A program made the translations under genes and the position numbers. Shown one piece after another: positions 1-5,976 of a DNA stretch of 10,095 nucleotides. The notes below the pieces were generated by a model. That model was not told the origin of the DNA, did not search any database, and saw nothing but the letters and a program-made list of their open reading frames with translations. The DNA is from Belnapia sp. (GTDB lineage Bacteria > Pseudomonadota > Alphaproteobacteria > Acetobacterales > Acetobacteraceae): the NCBI GenBank assembly GCA_028291445.1, contig JAQGIA010000473.1:1-10095 (forward strand), in the 5' to 3' direction. How positions within the stretch are numbered: the first letter of the stretch is position 1; each line of letters starts with the position of its first letter.

Positions 1-919
1 CCCCGGTCCCGGCATAGACCGCGAGGACCCCGCCATCGGCGAAGGGATGGGCGAAGGAATAGATCGAATAGACCAGGCCGCGCTTCTCGCGGATTTCCTG
101 GAACAGCCGGGAGGACATGCCGCCGCCGAGCAGCGTGCTCAGCAGCAAGGTCGGGTAGTGCAGCCGGTCCTTGTAGCCGGTCGAGGGGAAGCCGAGCACG
201 ATATGCACCTGGTCGAGGTCGCGCTCCTCGCGGAACTCGCCGCCGACGTAGCGGGAGGCCTCGGGCGGCGGCGGTGCCACCTGCGGCAGGTCGCGGAAAT
301 GGGTCTGCACCAGGTCGAGCAGCGCCTCGTGCTCCAGCGCCCCGGCAGCGGCGACCACCATGCGCTCCGGCCCGTAGTGGTGCTGCATGTAGTCGGTCAG
401 CGTCGACCGCTGCATCGCCTTGATGACGTCCTCGGTGCCGAGGGTCGGGCGGCCCATCGGCTGGTCGGGATAGGCCGTGCTCTGGAAATGGTCGAAGACG
501 ATGTCGTCCGGCGTGTCGTTGGCCTGGCCGATCTCCTGCAGGATGACGCCCCGCTCGCGCTCCAGCTCCTCGGGGATGAAGGTGCTATGGGTCAGGATGT
601 CGCCGATGATATCGGCGGCCAGCCCCAGATCCTCCTTCAGCACCTTGCAGTAATAGGCGGTCTGCTCGCGCGCGGTATAGGCGTTGAGGTGGCCGCCGAC
701 ATTCTCCATCTCGCGGGCGATGGCGGCGGCGTCGCGCTTCTCGGTGCCCTTGAAGGCCATGTGCTCGAGGAAGTGGGAGACGCCGTTCTCCGCCGCCGTC
801 TCGTTCCGGGTGCCAGCCGAGACATAGGCGCCGAAGGAGATGGTCTCGACCCGGGGCATGGTTTCGGAAACGACGACGAGGCCGTTGGGCAGGTGGGTGA
901 CGCGGACGGCTTCGGTCAT
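1..919 (-). CDS. M16 family zinc metallopeptidase (processing-peptidase-like), C-terminus cut by window edge
   Basis: About 306 N-terminal residues are visible, starting MTEAVRVTHLPNGLVVVSE; M16B homologues are usually about 420 residues, so roughly a quarter lies beyond the left edge. The inverted zinc motif HFLEH is at residues 49-53 (His49, catalytic Glu52, His53), and the distal zinc ligand is Glu129 in ERERGVILQEI, the spacing expected for M16. Other family blocks are visible: NAYTAREQTAYY (79-90) and, near the cut end, EKRGLVYSIYSFAHPFADGG. There is no signal peptide, so the protein is probably cytoplasmic; the family degrades or processes peptides, but the substrate is unknown. It begins 19 bases after the thrC stop, with AAGGA upstream, so it is probably cotranscribed with thrC. 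Family assignment is firm; physiological role is not. Confidence 0.95.
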   Translation of the reverse strand, partial: MTEAVRVTHLPNGLVVVSETMPRVETISFGAYVSAGTRNETAAENGVSHFLEHMAFKGTEKRDAAAIAREMENVGGHLNAYTAREQTAYYCKVLKEDLGLAADIIGDILTHSTFIPEELERERGVILQEIGQANDTPDDIVFDHFQSTAYPDQPMGRPTLGTEDVIKAMQRSTLTDYMQHHYGPERMVVAAAGALEHEALLDLVQTHFRDLPQVAPPPPEASRYVGGEFREERDLDQVHIVLGFPSTGYKDRLHYPTLLLSTLLGGGMSSRLFQEIREKRGLVYSIYSFAHPFADGGVLAVYAGTG

Positions 920-938
920 GTCGGGCGGGATCTTTCCT

Positions 939-2345
939 TCAGGCGGCGTTGCGGCGGGCATGGGCGCGGACAAAAGCCTCGACACCCTGGAGTTCGGCGG
1001 GGAGGACGGCGTAGCGTTCCTCCCGCTCATATAGGTCGGCGAGGCGCGGAGGCAGGGGGGGGCGGAGGCCGGTCGCCTGTTCCACCGCATCGGGGAATTT
1101 GGCCGGGTGGGCGGTGGCGGCGACCACCACGGGAATACCGCGGTCTTCCGGCAGATGGGCGCGGGCGGCGGCGGTGCCGATCGCGGTATGCGGATCGGTC
1201 AGATAACCGGCGCTGGTCCAGAGGTGGCGGATTTCCGCCAAAGTCCCGGGATCGTCCAGGGTGAAGCCGCGGAACAGCGCGGTCGCCTCCCGCCAGGCGG
1301 CATCGGGGACCGGCATGCGGCCCTCGGCGCGGAATCGCTGCATGGTCTCGGCCGTCGCCGCCGCATCGCGGCCCAGCAACTCGAACAGCAGCCGCTCGAA
1401 ATTCGAGCTGACCTGGATATCCATGCTGGGGGACAGGCTGGGCTCGACGCCGCGGATCGACATGTCGTTGGCGGCCAGGAACCGCGCCAGGATGTTGTTG
1501 CGGTTGGCGCCGATGATCAGCCGCTCCACCGGCAGTCCCATCTGCTTCACCGCCCAGGCGGCCAGGACATTGCCGAAATTGCCGGTCGGCACGGAGAAGG
1601 CCACCGGCCGGTCCGGCGCGCCGAGCGCCAGGGCGGCATGGGCGTAGTAGGGGATCTGGGCCGCCACCCGCGCCCAATTGATCGAATTCACCGCGGCCAG
1701 ATGCATTTCCTCGCGGAAGGGAGCATCGCCGAACATCGCCTTCACCAGGTCCTGGCAGGTATCGAAATCGCCTTCCACCGCCAGGTTGGCGACGTTCGGC
1801 GACAGCACCGTGGTCATCTGCCGGCGCTGCACCTCGCTGGTGCGGCCCTTCGGATGCAGGATCACCATGTCGATCGCGCTGCGGTCGCGGCAGGCCTCGA
1901 TCGCCGCCGAGCCGGTATCGCCGCTGGTGGCGCCGACGATGGTGATGCGCTCCCCGCGCCGGGCCAGCGCATGGTCGAACAACCGGCCGAGCAGCTGCAT
2001 CGCCATGTCCTTGAAGGCGAGCGTCGGGCCATGGAACAGCTCCAGCGCGAAGCAGCGCTCATCGAGCTGGACCAGCGGCGCCACGGCGGGGTGGCCGAAG
2101 CCGGCATAGGCGGCGCCGGTCATGGCGCGGAGGTCCTCGAAGGCCAGCGCATCGGCGCTGAAGCAATGGATCAGCCGGGCCGCCAGCTCCGCATAGGGCA
2201 GGCCGCGCAGGGCACGCCATTCGGTGGCGGACAGGCTGGGCCAGGTCTCCGGCATGAACAGCCCGCCATCCTCCGCCAGCCCGGCGAGAAGGACGGCTTC
2301 GAAGCCACGGGGGGCGGCCTGGCCGCGGGTGCTGAGGTAACGCAT
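939..2345 (-). CDS. thrC: Threonine synthase
   Basis: This 468-residue PLP enzyme converts O-phosphohomoserine and water to threonine and phosphate, the last step of threonine biosynthesis, in the cytoplasm. The N-terminus MRYLSTRG and the block EDGGLFMPETWP (25-36) are typical of bacterial threonine synthase. The PLP-binding lysine is Lys112 in GPTLAFKDMAMQLLG, and the phosphate-binding loop is GATSGDTGSAAIEA (138-151). The segments AVNSINWARVAAQIPYY and FSVPTGNFGNVLAAW are also characteristic. Length is normal for the proteobacterial form. The start is set by the conserved N-terminus, since no clear Shine-Dalgarno precedes it. It leads a minus-strand pair with the M16 peptidase. Its promoter must lie in the 172-base region shared with the divergent receptor gene, but I could not pick out a convincing -35/-10. 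Confidence 0.97.
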   Translation of the reverse strand: MRYLSTRGQAAPRGFEAVLLAGLAEDGGLFMPETWPSLSATEWRALRGLPYAELAARLIHCFSADALAFEDLRAMTGAAYAGFGHPAVAPLVQLDERCFALELFHGPTLAFKDMAMQLLGRLFDHALARRGERITIVGATSGDTGSAAIEACRDRSAIDMVILHPKGRTSEVQRRQMTTVLSPNVANLAVEGDFDTCQDLVKAMFGDAPFREEMHLAAVNSINWARVAAQIPYYAHAALALGAPDRPVAFSVPTGNFGNVLAAWAVKQMGLPVERLIIGANRNNILARFLAANDMSIRGVEPSLSPSMDIQVSSNFERLLFELLGRDAAATAETMQRFRAEGRMPVPDAAWREATALFRGFTLDDPGTLAEIRHLWTSAGYLTDPHTAIGTAAARAHLPEDRGIPVVVAATAHPAKFPDAVEQATGLRPPLPPRLADLYEREERYAVLPAELQGVEAFVRAHARRNAA

Positions 2346-2361
2346 CGGCCGAAGCTAGAGC

Positions 2362-2395
2362 AAACCCCTAAAGGATGAAATCGGGCAGGGGGTTT
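2362..2395. repeat. Imperfectly nested inverted repeat upstream of thrC
   Basis: AAACCCC (2362-2368) is matched by its exact reverse complement GGGGTTT (2389-2395) across a 20-base spacer. The left arm is preceded by TAGAG, as in the CAGAGCA opening of the palindrome at 7513-7562, so both may belong to a dispersed intergenic palindrome family. It lies just upstream of thrC on its coding strand and could act in the thrC leader. This is a sequence observation; the function is unknown. Confidence 0.4.
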
Positions 2396-2405
2396 TGGCG
2401 CGCCA
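2396..2405. promoter_or_regulatory. 10-bp perfect palindrome, possible operator or activator site
   Basis: TGGCGCGCCA is a perfect palindrome in the divergent thrC/receptor intergenic region. Its centre is about 79 bases upstream of the start point predicted from the sigma-54 element. Enhancer-binding activators of sigma-54 promoters commonly bind in that distance range. In DNA this GC-rich a palindrome of this length can arise by chance, so this is only a candidate. Confidence 0.2.
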
Positions 2406-2453
2406 GGGCACCCACCACCACTGCCGACCCCATTGCGGGCGGGAAGGCTCCCG

Positions 2454-2468
2454 TGGCACGGCTATTGC
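2454..2468 (+). promoter_or_regulatory. Sigma-54 (-24/-12) promoter for the Bug receptor gene
   Basis: TGGCACG (2454-2460), four bases, then TTGC (2465-2468) exactly matches the core of the RpoN consensus TGGCACG-N4-TTGC. The invariant GG (2455-2456) and GC (2467-2468) have the required spacing. The flanking positions are less ideal: G instead of pyrimidine before the -24 box, and G instead of A/T after TTGC. It points toward the receptor gene and predicts a start near 2480, giving a 5' leader of about 38 bases before the ATG at 2518. Such promoters need an ATP-dependent enhancer-binding activator; none is encoded in the window. Confidence 0.7.
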
Positions 2469-2517
2469 GAATCCGGTACGGGCTGGATCTGAAACCAGAC
2501 GACGCCGGAGACCCTCG

Positions 2518-3474
2518 ATGCGCGCCCTGATCGCCTTGCTGCTTACCCTGCCGCTTCTCGCGCCGGGGCTCGCCGCGGCGCAATCGCCGATCCGCATGAT
2601 CGTGCCCTTCGCCCCCGGCGGTGCCTCGGACACCACCGCCCGGCTGGTGGTGCCGGCGCTCGCCACTGCGCTCGGCCGGGTCATCATCATCGAGAACCGG
2701 CCCGGTGCCGGCGGCATGCTGGGAGCCGAGGCGATCGCCCGTGCCGTGCCGGATGGCCTGACGCTCGGCATCTCCAATACCTCCCCGCATGGGATCGTGC
2801 CGCTGACGCAGGAAAAGCCGCCCTACGACAGCGACCGGGACTTCACCCATATCGTGCTGGTGGCGGAGACGCCCACCGTGCTGCTGGTGCCGACCGCCAG
2901 CCGCTTCCGCAGCATGGCCGACTACCTTCGGGCGGCCGAAAGCTGGCACCAGGGGCTGACCTTCGCCAGCACCGGGGTCGGCAGCCTGCAGCATCTGCAA
3001 GGGGAGCTGCTGGCCAGGCTGACCGGGGCGCGGCTGACCCATGTGCCCTATCGCGGCACCGGCCCGGCCTTGCAGGATCTGCTCGGCGGCCAGCTGGACA
3101 GCCTGCTGACCCCGCTGGCCGGCACCACCGCGCCGCTGGCGAACGGCCAGGTCCGCGCCCTGGCGGTCAGCAGCGCCGAGCCCTTCCCTGGCCTGCCCGG
3201 CGTGCCGACCTATGCGGCGCTGGGCTATCCGCAGCTTACCGCCACCTCCTGGACCGGGATCAGCGGCCCGCGCGGCCTGCCGCCGGCGCTGGTGGCGCGG
3301 ATCAATGCCATGACCAACCGCATCACCGCCGACCCGGAGGTGGCCCGGCGGCTGGAAGCGGCCGGGCTCTATCCCCCGGCACGGCCGCTGGATGCCGCCG
3401 GCTTCCAGCAGGTGGTGGCGGATTTCGCCATAGCCTGGGGCCCGGTGGTGAAGGCGGCGGGGATCCAGCCGTAG
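2518..3474 (+). CDS. Bug-family (tripartite tricarboxylate transporter) periplasmic substrate-binding protein
   Basis: This 318-residue protein belongs to the Bug/TctC receptors, which bind small, usually carboxylated, solutes in the periplasm and deliver them to TctA/TctB membrane subunits. A Sec signal peptide occupies residues 1-21 (MRALIALLLT start, hydrophobic core, AAA before Gln22). Family motifs follow: IRMIVPFAPGGASDTTARLV (25-44), the ENRPGAGG turn (59-66), THVPYRGTGPALQDLLGG (174-191) and FPGLPGVPTYAALGYP (223-238). Length matches the family. The start is the ATG with GGAG seven bases upstream (2507-2510); upstream in-frame extensions lack a signal peptide at the N-terminus. No tctA/tctB genes are present, so it is an orphan receptor here, as is common where this family is expanded. 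A sigma-54-type promoter precedes it. The ligand cannot be read from sequence. Confidence 0.93.
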   Translation: MRALIALLLTLPLLAPGLAAAQSPIRMIVPFAPGGASDTTARLVVPALATALGRVIIIENRPGAGGMLGAEAIARAVPDGLTLGISNTSPHGIVPLTQEKPPYDSDRDFTHIVLVAETPTVLLVPTASRFRSMADYLRAAESWHQGLTFASTGVGSLQHLQGELLARLTGARLTHVPYRGTGPALQDLLGGQLDSLLTPLAGTTAPLANGQVRALAVSSAEPFPGLPGVPTYAALGYPQLTATSWTGISGPRGLPPALVARINAMTNRITADPEVARRLEAAGLYPPARPLDAAGFQQVVADFAIAWGPVVKAAGIQP

Positions 3475-3482
3475 TGCTTGCG

Positions 3483-3498
3483 CGCCTTGCACCAGGCG
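3483..3498 (+). terminator. Short hairpin after the receptor gene, weak terminator candidate
   Basis: CGCCT (3483-3487) and AGGCG (3494-3498) form a 5-bp stem with a 6-base loop, eight bases after the receptor stop. There is no T-tract, so intrinsic termination is doubtful; it could also stabilise the 3' end of the receptor mRNA. Confidence 0.2.
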
Positions 3499-3533
3499 AC
3501 CACACCGGGGCCAGCGGCAAGGATTTGCGTGTC

Positions 3534-3638
3534 ATGGATAGCCCGGTTTCCTGCCGCCTCGATGCGCCTGGCCTGACCATGCGGATCGGCCCCTCGGCAC
3601 GGCTGGCGCCGATCCGCCCGCGGATCGCCCTCGCATGA
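3534..3638 (+). CDS. Possible 34-residue small protein or leader peptide, overlapping the methyltransferase start
   Basis: An ATG at 3534 opens a 34-codon frame (MDSPVSCRLDAPGL at the N-terminus) whose TGA stop overlaps the ATG of the methyltransferase in an ATGA arrangement. AAGGA lies about 11 bases upstream of the ATG, and 28 of its 34 sense codons end in G or C, as expected for coding DNA here. The methyltransferase itself has no recognisable Shine-Dalgarno, so translational coupling from this frame would explain its initiation. There is no hydrophobic segment or known domain. A perfect inverted repeat falls inside it, so the region may instead be regulatory. I do not recognise a homologue, and it could be a chance frame. 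Confidence 0.28.
   Translation: MDSPVSCRLDAPGLTMRIGPSARLAPIRPRIALA
3581..3617. repeat. Perfect 10-bp inverted repeat upstream of the methyltransferase
   Basis: GCGGATCGGC (3581-3590) and GCCGATCCGC (3608-3617) are exact reverse complements with a 17-base loop. The repeat ends 17 bases before the methyltransferase ATG. A partial third copy, GCGGATCGCC, follows at 3620-3629 and could compete for pairing. There is no T-tract, so it is more likely an operator or a 5' RNA hairpin than a terminator. Confidence 0.5.
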
Positions 3639-4240
3639 GCGACGCCCGCCGTTTCGCCCCCGCGGCGCTGCGCAACCGCGAGCCGCTCCTCGAAGTCCTG
3701 TGCCGCCATCTGCCCGCCACCGGCCTGGTGCTGGAAGTGGCCAGCGGCACCGGCGAGCATGTGGCGCATTTCGCCGCCGCCCTGCCGGGCTTGGCATTCC
3801 AGCCCAGCGACCCGCAGCCCGAGGCGCGGGCCAGCATCGACGCCTGGGCCGCCGGCCTGGCCAATATCCGCCCCGCCCTGGCGCTGGACGCGACCGGTTC
3901 GGCCGAGGGGATGGATTGGCCCGCGGCGGATGCGGTGCTTTGCAGCAACATGATCCATATCGCGCCCTGGGCCGCGACGCTCGGCCTGCTGCGCGGCGCC
4001 GGCCGTATCCTGCCGCCGGGCGGCCCTTTGCTGCTCTATGGTCCTTACAAGCGGGAAGGCGTGCATACCGCGCCGAGCAATGCCGCCTTCGACGCCGACC
4101 TCCGCGCCCGCGACCCGGCCTGGGGCATCCGCGACCTCGAGGCCGTGGCCGAGGCGGCCGCCGCCGCGGGCTTCGGCCGGCCCGCCGTCGAGCCCATGCC
4201 CGCCAACAACCTAGTGGTGGTCTTCCGCCGCCTCGCCTGA
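3635..4240 (+). CDS. DUF938 family SAM-dependent methyltransferase-like protein
   Basis: This 201-residue protein matches the DUF938 family (the family of eukaryotic METTL26), class I Rossmann-fold methyltransferase-like proteins with no established substrate. The N-terminal RFAPAALRNREPLLEVL is typical. The SAM-binding motif I is LEVASGTGEHVAHFA (33-47), with an acidic residue at the end of strand 2 (SDP, Asp59). SNMIHIAPW (104-112) and LLLYGPYKR (132-140) are family hallmarks, and the C-terminus ends in the strand NNLVVVFRR. The protein appears complete and cytoplasmic. It lies 33 bases upstream of the GMC oxidoreductase on the same strand, suggesting cotranscription. Its start lacks a clear Shine-Dalgarno and overlaps the stop of a possible 34-codon frame. 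The family is confident; a methylation target is unknown. Confidence 0.88.
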   Translation: MSDARRFAPAALRNREPLLEVLCRHLPATGLVLEVASGTGEHVAHFAAALPGLAFQPSDPQPEARASIDAWAAGLANIRPALALDATGSAEGMDWPAADAVLCSNMIHIAPWAATLGLLRGAGRILPPGGPLLLYGPYKREGVHTAPSNAAFDADLRARDPAWGIRDLEAVAEAAAAAGFGRPAVEPMPANNLVVVFRRLA

Positions 4241-4273
4241 TGCGCCACCCTCCCGGCCAAGGGGAGATTGCGC

Positions 4274-5860
4274 ATGGAAACGGACTACCTCGTCATCGGC
4301 GCCGGCTCGGCCGGCTGCGTCGTGGCCAGCCGGCTCAGCGAGACCGGCGCCCGCGTCACCCTGCTGGAAGCGGGGCCGAGCGACTGGTACCCCTGGATCC
4401 ATATCCCCGCCGGGATGCTGAAGCTGATCTACAATCCGCGGGTCAACTGGAACTACCTGAGCGAGCCGGAGCAGGGCACCAACGGCCGCGCCATCCGCTG
4501 GCCGCGCGGCCGGGTGCTGGGCGGCTCCTCCTCGATCAACGGCATGCTGTACGTGCGCGGCAACCCCGCCGACTTCGACGGCTGGGCGCAGATGGGTTGC
4601 CGCGGCTGGAGCTACGACGACGTCCTGCCCTATTTCCGCCAGTCGGAGGACTACGGCCCGGGCGACCCCGCCGTGCGCGGCAAGGGCGGCGTCCTCAAGG
4701 TCGAGGATTACCGCACCATCCTGCCGCTGACCCACCGCTTCGTCGAGGCGGCGCAGCAGGCCGGCCATCCCTTCCGCCGCGACCTCAACGGCAGCGAGCA
4801 GGAAGGCGTCGGCTATTCGCAGATGACCCGCCAGGGCCGCTTCCGCGCCTCCACCGCGCAGACCTTCCTGAAAGCCGCCAAGGGCCGCGCCAACCTCAAG
4901 GTCGAGACCAACGCCCCCGCCACCCGCCTCATCTTCGAGGGCCAGCGTTGCGTCGGCGCCCGCTTCCGCCGCGACGGGGTGGAGCACGAGGTCCGCGCGA
5001 CGAAGGAGGTCATCGTCTCCGGCGGCGCCGTGAACTCGCCGCATCTGCTGCAGGTCTCGGGCATCGGCCCGGCCGAGCATCTGCAATCCATCGGCGTGGA
5101 CGTTGTGCGGGACATGCCGCAGGTCGGGCTGAACCTGCAGGACCACTATGTCGCCCGCATCCAGCATCGGGTGAAGGACGCCATTTCCACCAACCAGCTC
5201 GCCCGCGGTTTGCGGCTGGCCGGGGAGGCCATTCGCTATGCCGTGCAGGGTCGTGGCGCGCTGACCTTCGGCGTCACCACCGCCCAGGTCTTCTGCCGGT
5301 CCCGCGAAGGGCTCGCCAGCCCCGATTTGCAATTGCTGTTCACCCCGGCGACCTATGACCGCAACGTCTTCGGCGTGCTGGAGAAGGAAGCGGGAATGAC
5401 CTGCGCGGTCTGCCCGGTGCGGCCGGAAAGCCGCGGCACCATTCTGGCGAAATCCGCCGACCCTTTCGAGAAGCCGGCGATCCGGCCGAACTACCTTGCG
5501 CAATTCTCCGATCAGCAGGTGATGCGGGCCGGTCTTCGCCTGGCCCGCGCGATCTTCGCCGCCCCGGCCATCGCCAGGCACAGCGCCTTCGAGATCATGC
5601 CCGGGCCGGCGGTGCAGGATGATGACGCGATGCTGGAATTCATGCGCCAGGAAGGCACCACCATCTACCACCCTGTCGGCACCTGCCGGATGGGCGAGGA
5701 TCCGGCGAGCGTGGTGGACAGTCGGCTGCGGGTGCGGGGCATCGGCGGGCTGCGGGTGATCGATGCCTCGGTCATGCCGACGCTGACCACGGGCAATACC
5801 AATGCGCCGGCGATCATGATCGGGGAGAAGGGGGCAGCGATGATCCGCGAGGATGCTTAA
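4274..5860 (+). CDS. GMC family FAD-dependent oxidoreductase (choline/alcohol dehydrogenase-like)
   Basis: This 528-residue flavoenzyme oxidises an alcohol group, probably in the cytoplasm since no signal peptide is seen. The FAD-binding Rossmann segment YLVIGAGSAGCVVASRL starts at residue 5, with the ribose-binding acidic residue in LLEAGPSD. GMC signature 1 is GRVLGGSSSINGMLYVRG (79-96) and signature 2 is GGAVNSPHLLQVSGIG (250-265). The C-terminal active site has His466 in YHPVGTCRMG and Asn510 in TTGNTNAPA, the His/Asn pair of the choline oxidase and dehydrogenase type. I chose the ATG at 4274 because AGGGGAG lies seven bases upstream; a TTG two codons earlier is less likely. It follows the DUF938 gene by 33 bases. 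Automated annotation would probably say choline dehydrogenase, but no betaine genes are nearby, so the substrate is unresolved. Confidence 0.93.
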   Translation: METDYLVIGAGSAGCVVASRLSETGARVTLLEAGPSDWYPWIHIPAGMLKLIYNPRVNWNYLSEPEQGTNGRAIRWPRGRVLGGSSSINGMLYVRGNPADFDGWAQMGCRGWSYDDVLPYFRQSEDYGPGDPAVRGKGGVLKVEDYRTILPLTHRFVEAAQQAGHPFRRDLNGSEQEGVGYSQMTRQGRFRASTAQTFLKAAKGRANLKVETNAPATRLIFEGQRCVGARFRRDGVEHEVRATKEVIVSGGAVNSPHLLQVSGIGPAEHLQSIGVDVVRDMPQVGLNLQDHYVARIQHRVKDAISTNQLARGLRLAGEAIRYAVQGRGALTFGVTTAQVFCRSREGLASPDLQLLFTPATYDRNVFGVLEKEAGMTCAVCPVRPESRGTILAKSADPFEKPAIRPNYLAQFSDQQVMRAGLRLARAIFAAPAIARHSAFEIMPGPAVQDDDAMLEFMRQEGTTIYHPVGTCRMGEDPASVVDSRLRVRGIGGLRVIDASVMPTLTTGNTNAPAIMIGEKGAAMIREDA

Positions 5861-5916
5861 CGGAAGCACTGAACGAACACACTTCCCCGTACGTTTTCCA
5901 TGAGACTGTCCTAACT

Positions 5917-5922
5917 CATAAA
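5917..5922 (+). promoter_or_regulatory. Weak candidate -10 element upstream of the sirtuin gene
   Basis: The gap 5861-5976 includes an unusually AT-rich stretch around 5890-5925. CATAAA at 5917-5922 resembles a -10 box; the hexamer 17 bases upstream (TTTTCC, 5894-5899) is a poor -35. An ATGAG/CTCAT inverted repeat flanks the spacer. This suggests the sirtuin may have its own promoter, on thin evidence. Confidence 0.2.
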
Positions 5923-5937
5923 AATCGATGGGGGCTC

Positions 5938-5953
5938 GGGGAATACCTTCCCC
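5938..5953 (+). promoter_or_regulatory. Hairpin in the sirtuin leader
   Basis: GGGGAA (5938-5943), loop TACC, TTCCCC (5948-5953) form a perfect 6-bp stem with a tetraloop, ending 13 bases before the sirtuin Shine-Dalgarno GGAG (5967-5970). With no T-tract it is a poor terminator for the upstream oxidoreductase; it could be a leader hairpin or a protein-binding dyad. Confidence 0.35.
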
Positions 5954-5976
5954 CGACCTTGCCGTTGGAGACCCTC

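Noticed and set aside
47..1264. Long plus-strand open frame antisense to the M16 peptidase and thrC
   Set aside because: The minus strand carries clear M16 and threonine synthase motifs; the antisense frame is compositionally biased (Gly, Arg, His, Gln) with no domain, as expected of a shadow in GC-rich DNA.
1107..2378. 423-codon plus-strand open frame antisense to thrC
   Set aside because: Fully opposite thrC, no recognisable motif, low-complexity composition.
2395..2517. N-terminal extension of the Bug receptor from an upstream start
   Set aside because: It would bury the signal peptide and run through the sigma-54 promoter; the ATG at 2518 has a good ribosome-binding site.
2368..3492. 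Minus-strand open frame antisense to the Bug receptor
   Set aside because: The receptor on the plus strand has a signal peptide and family motifs; this frame shows only Gln/Arg/Gly-rich sequence.
3369..3797. Minus-strand frame across the receptor/methyltransferase junction containing WCKARKHYGW
   Set aside because: Looked gene-like locally, but it overlaps two real genes, has no family match I know, and is Arg/Pro-rich elsewhere.
4268..4273. TTG start for the GMC oxidoreductase two codons upstream of the ATG
   Set aside because: The AGGGGAG Shine-Dalgarno is seven bases from the ATG at 4274 and only one base from the TTG.
3700..5358. 552-codon plus-strand frame overlapping the DUF938 and GMC genes
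   Set aside because: Arg/Pro-rich frame-shifted reading of two well-supported genes.
4211..5869. 552-codon minus-strand frame antisense to the GMC oxidoreductase
   Set aside because: No domain; the GMC signatures and active-site residues on the plus strand decide the coding strand.
5959..5976. TTG start for the sirtuin six codons upstream
   Set aside because: The GGAG at 5967-5970 lies inside that extension and is correctly spaced for the ATG at 5977.
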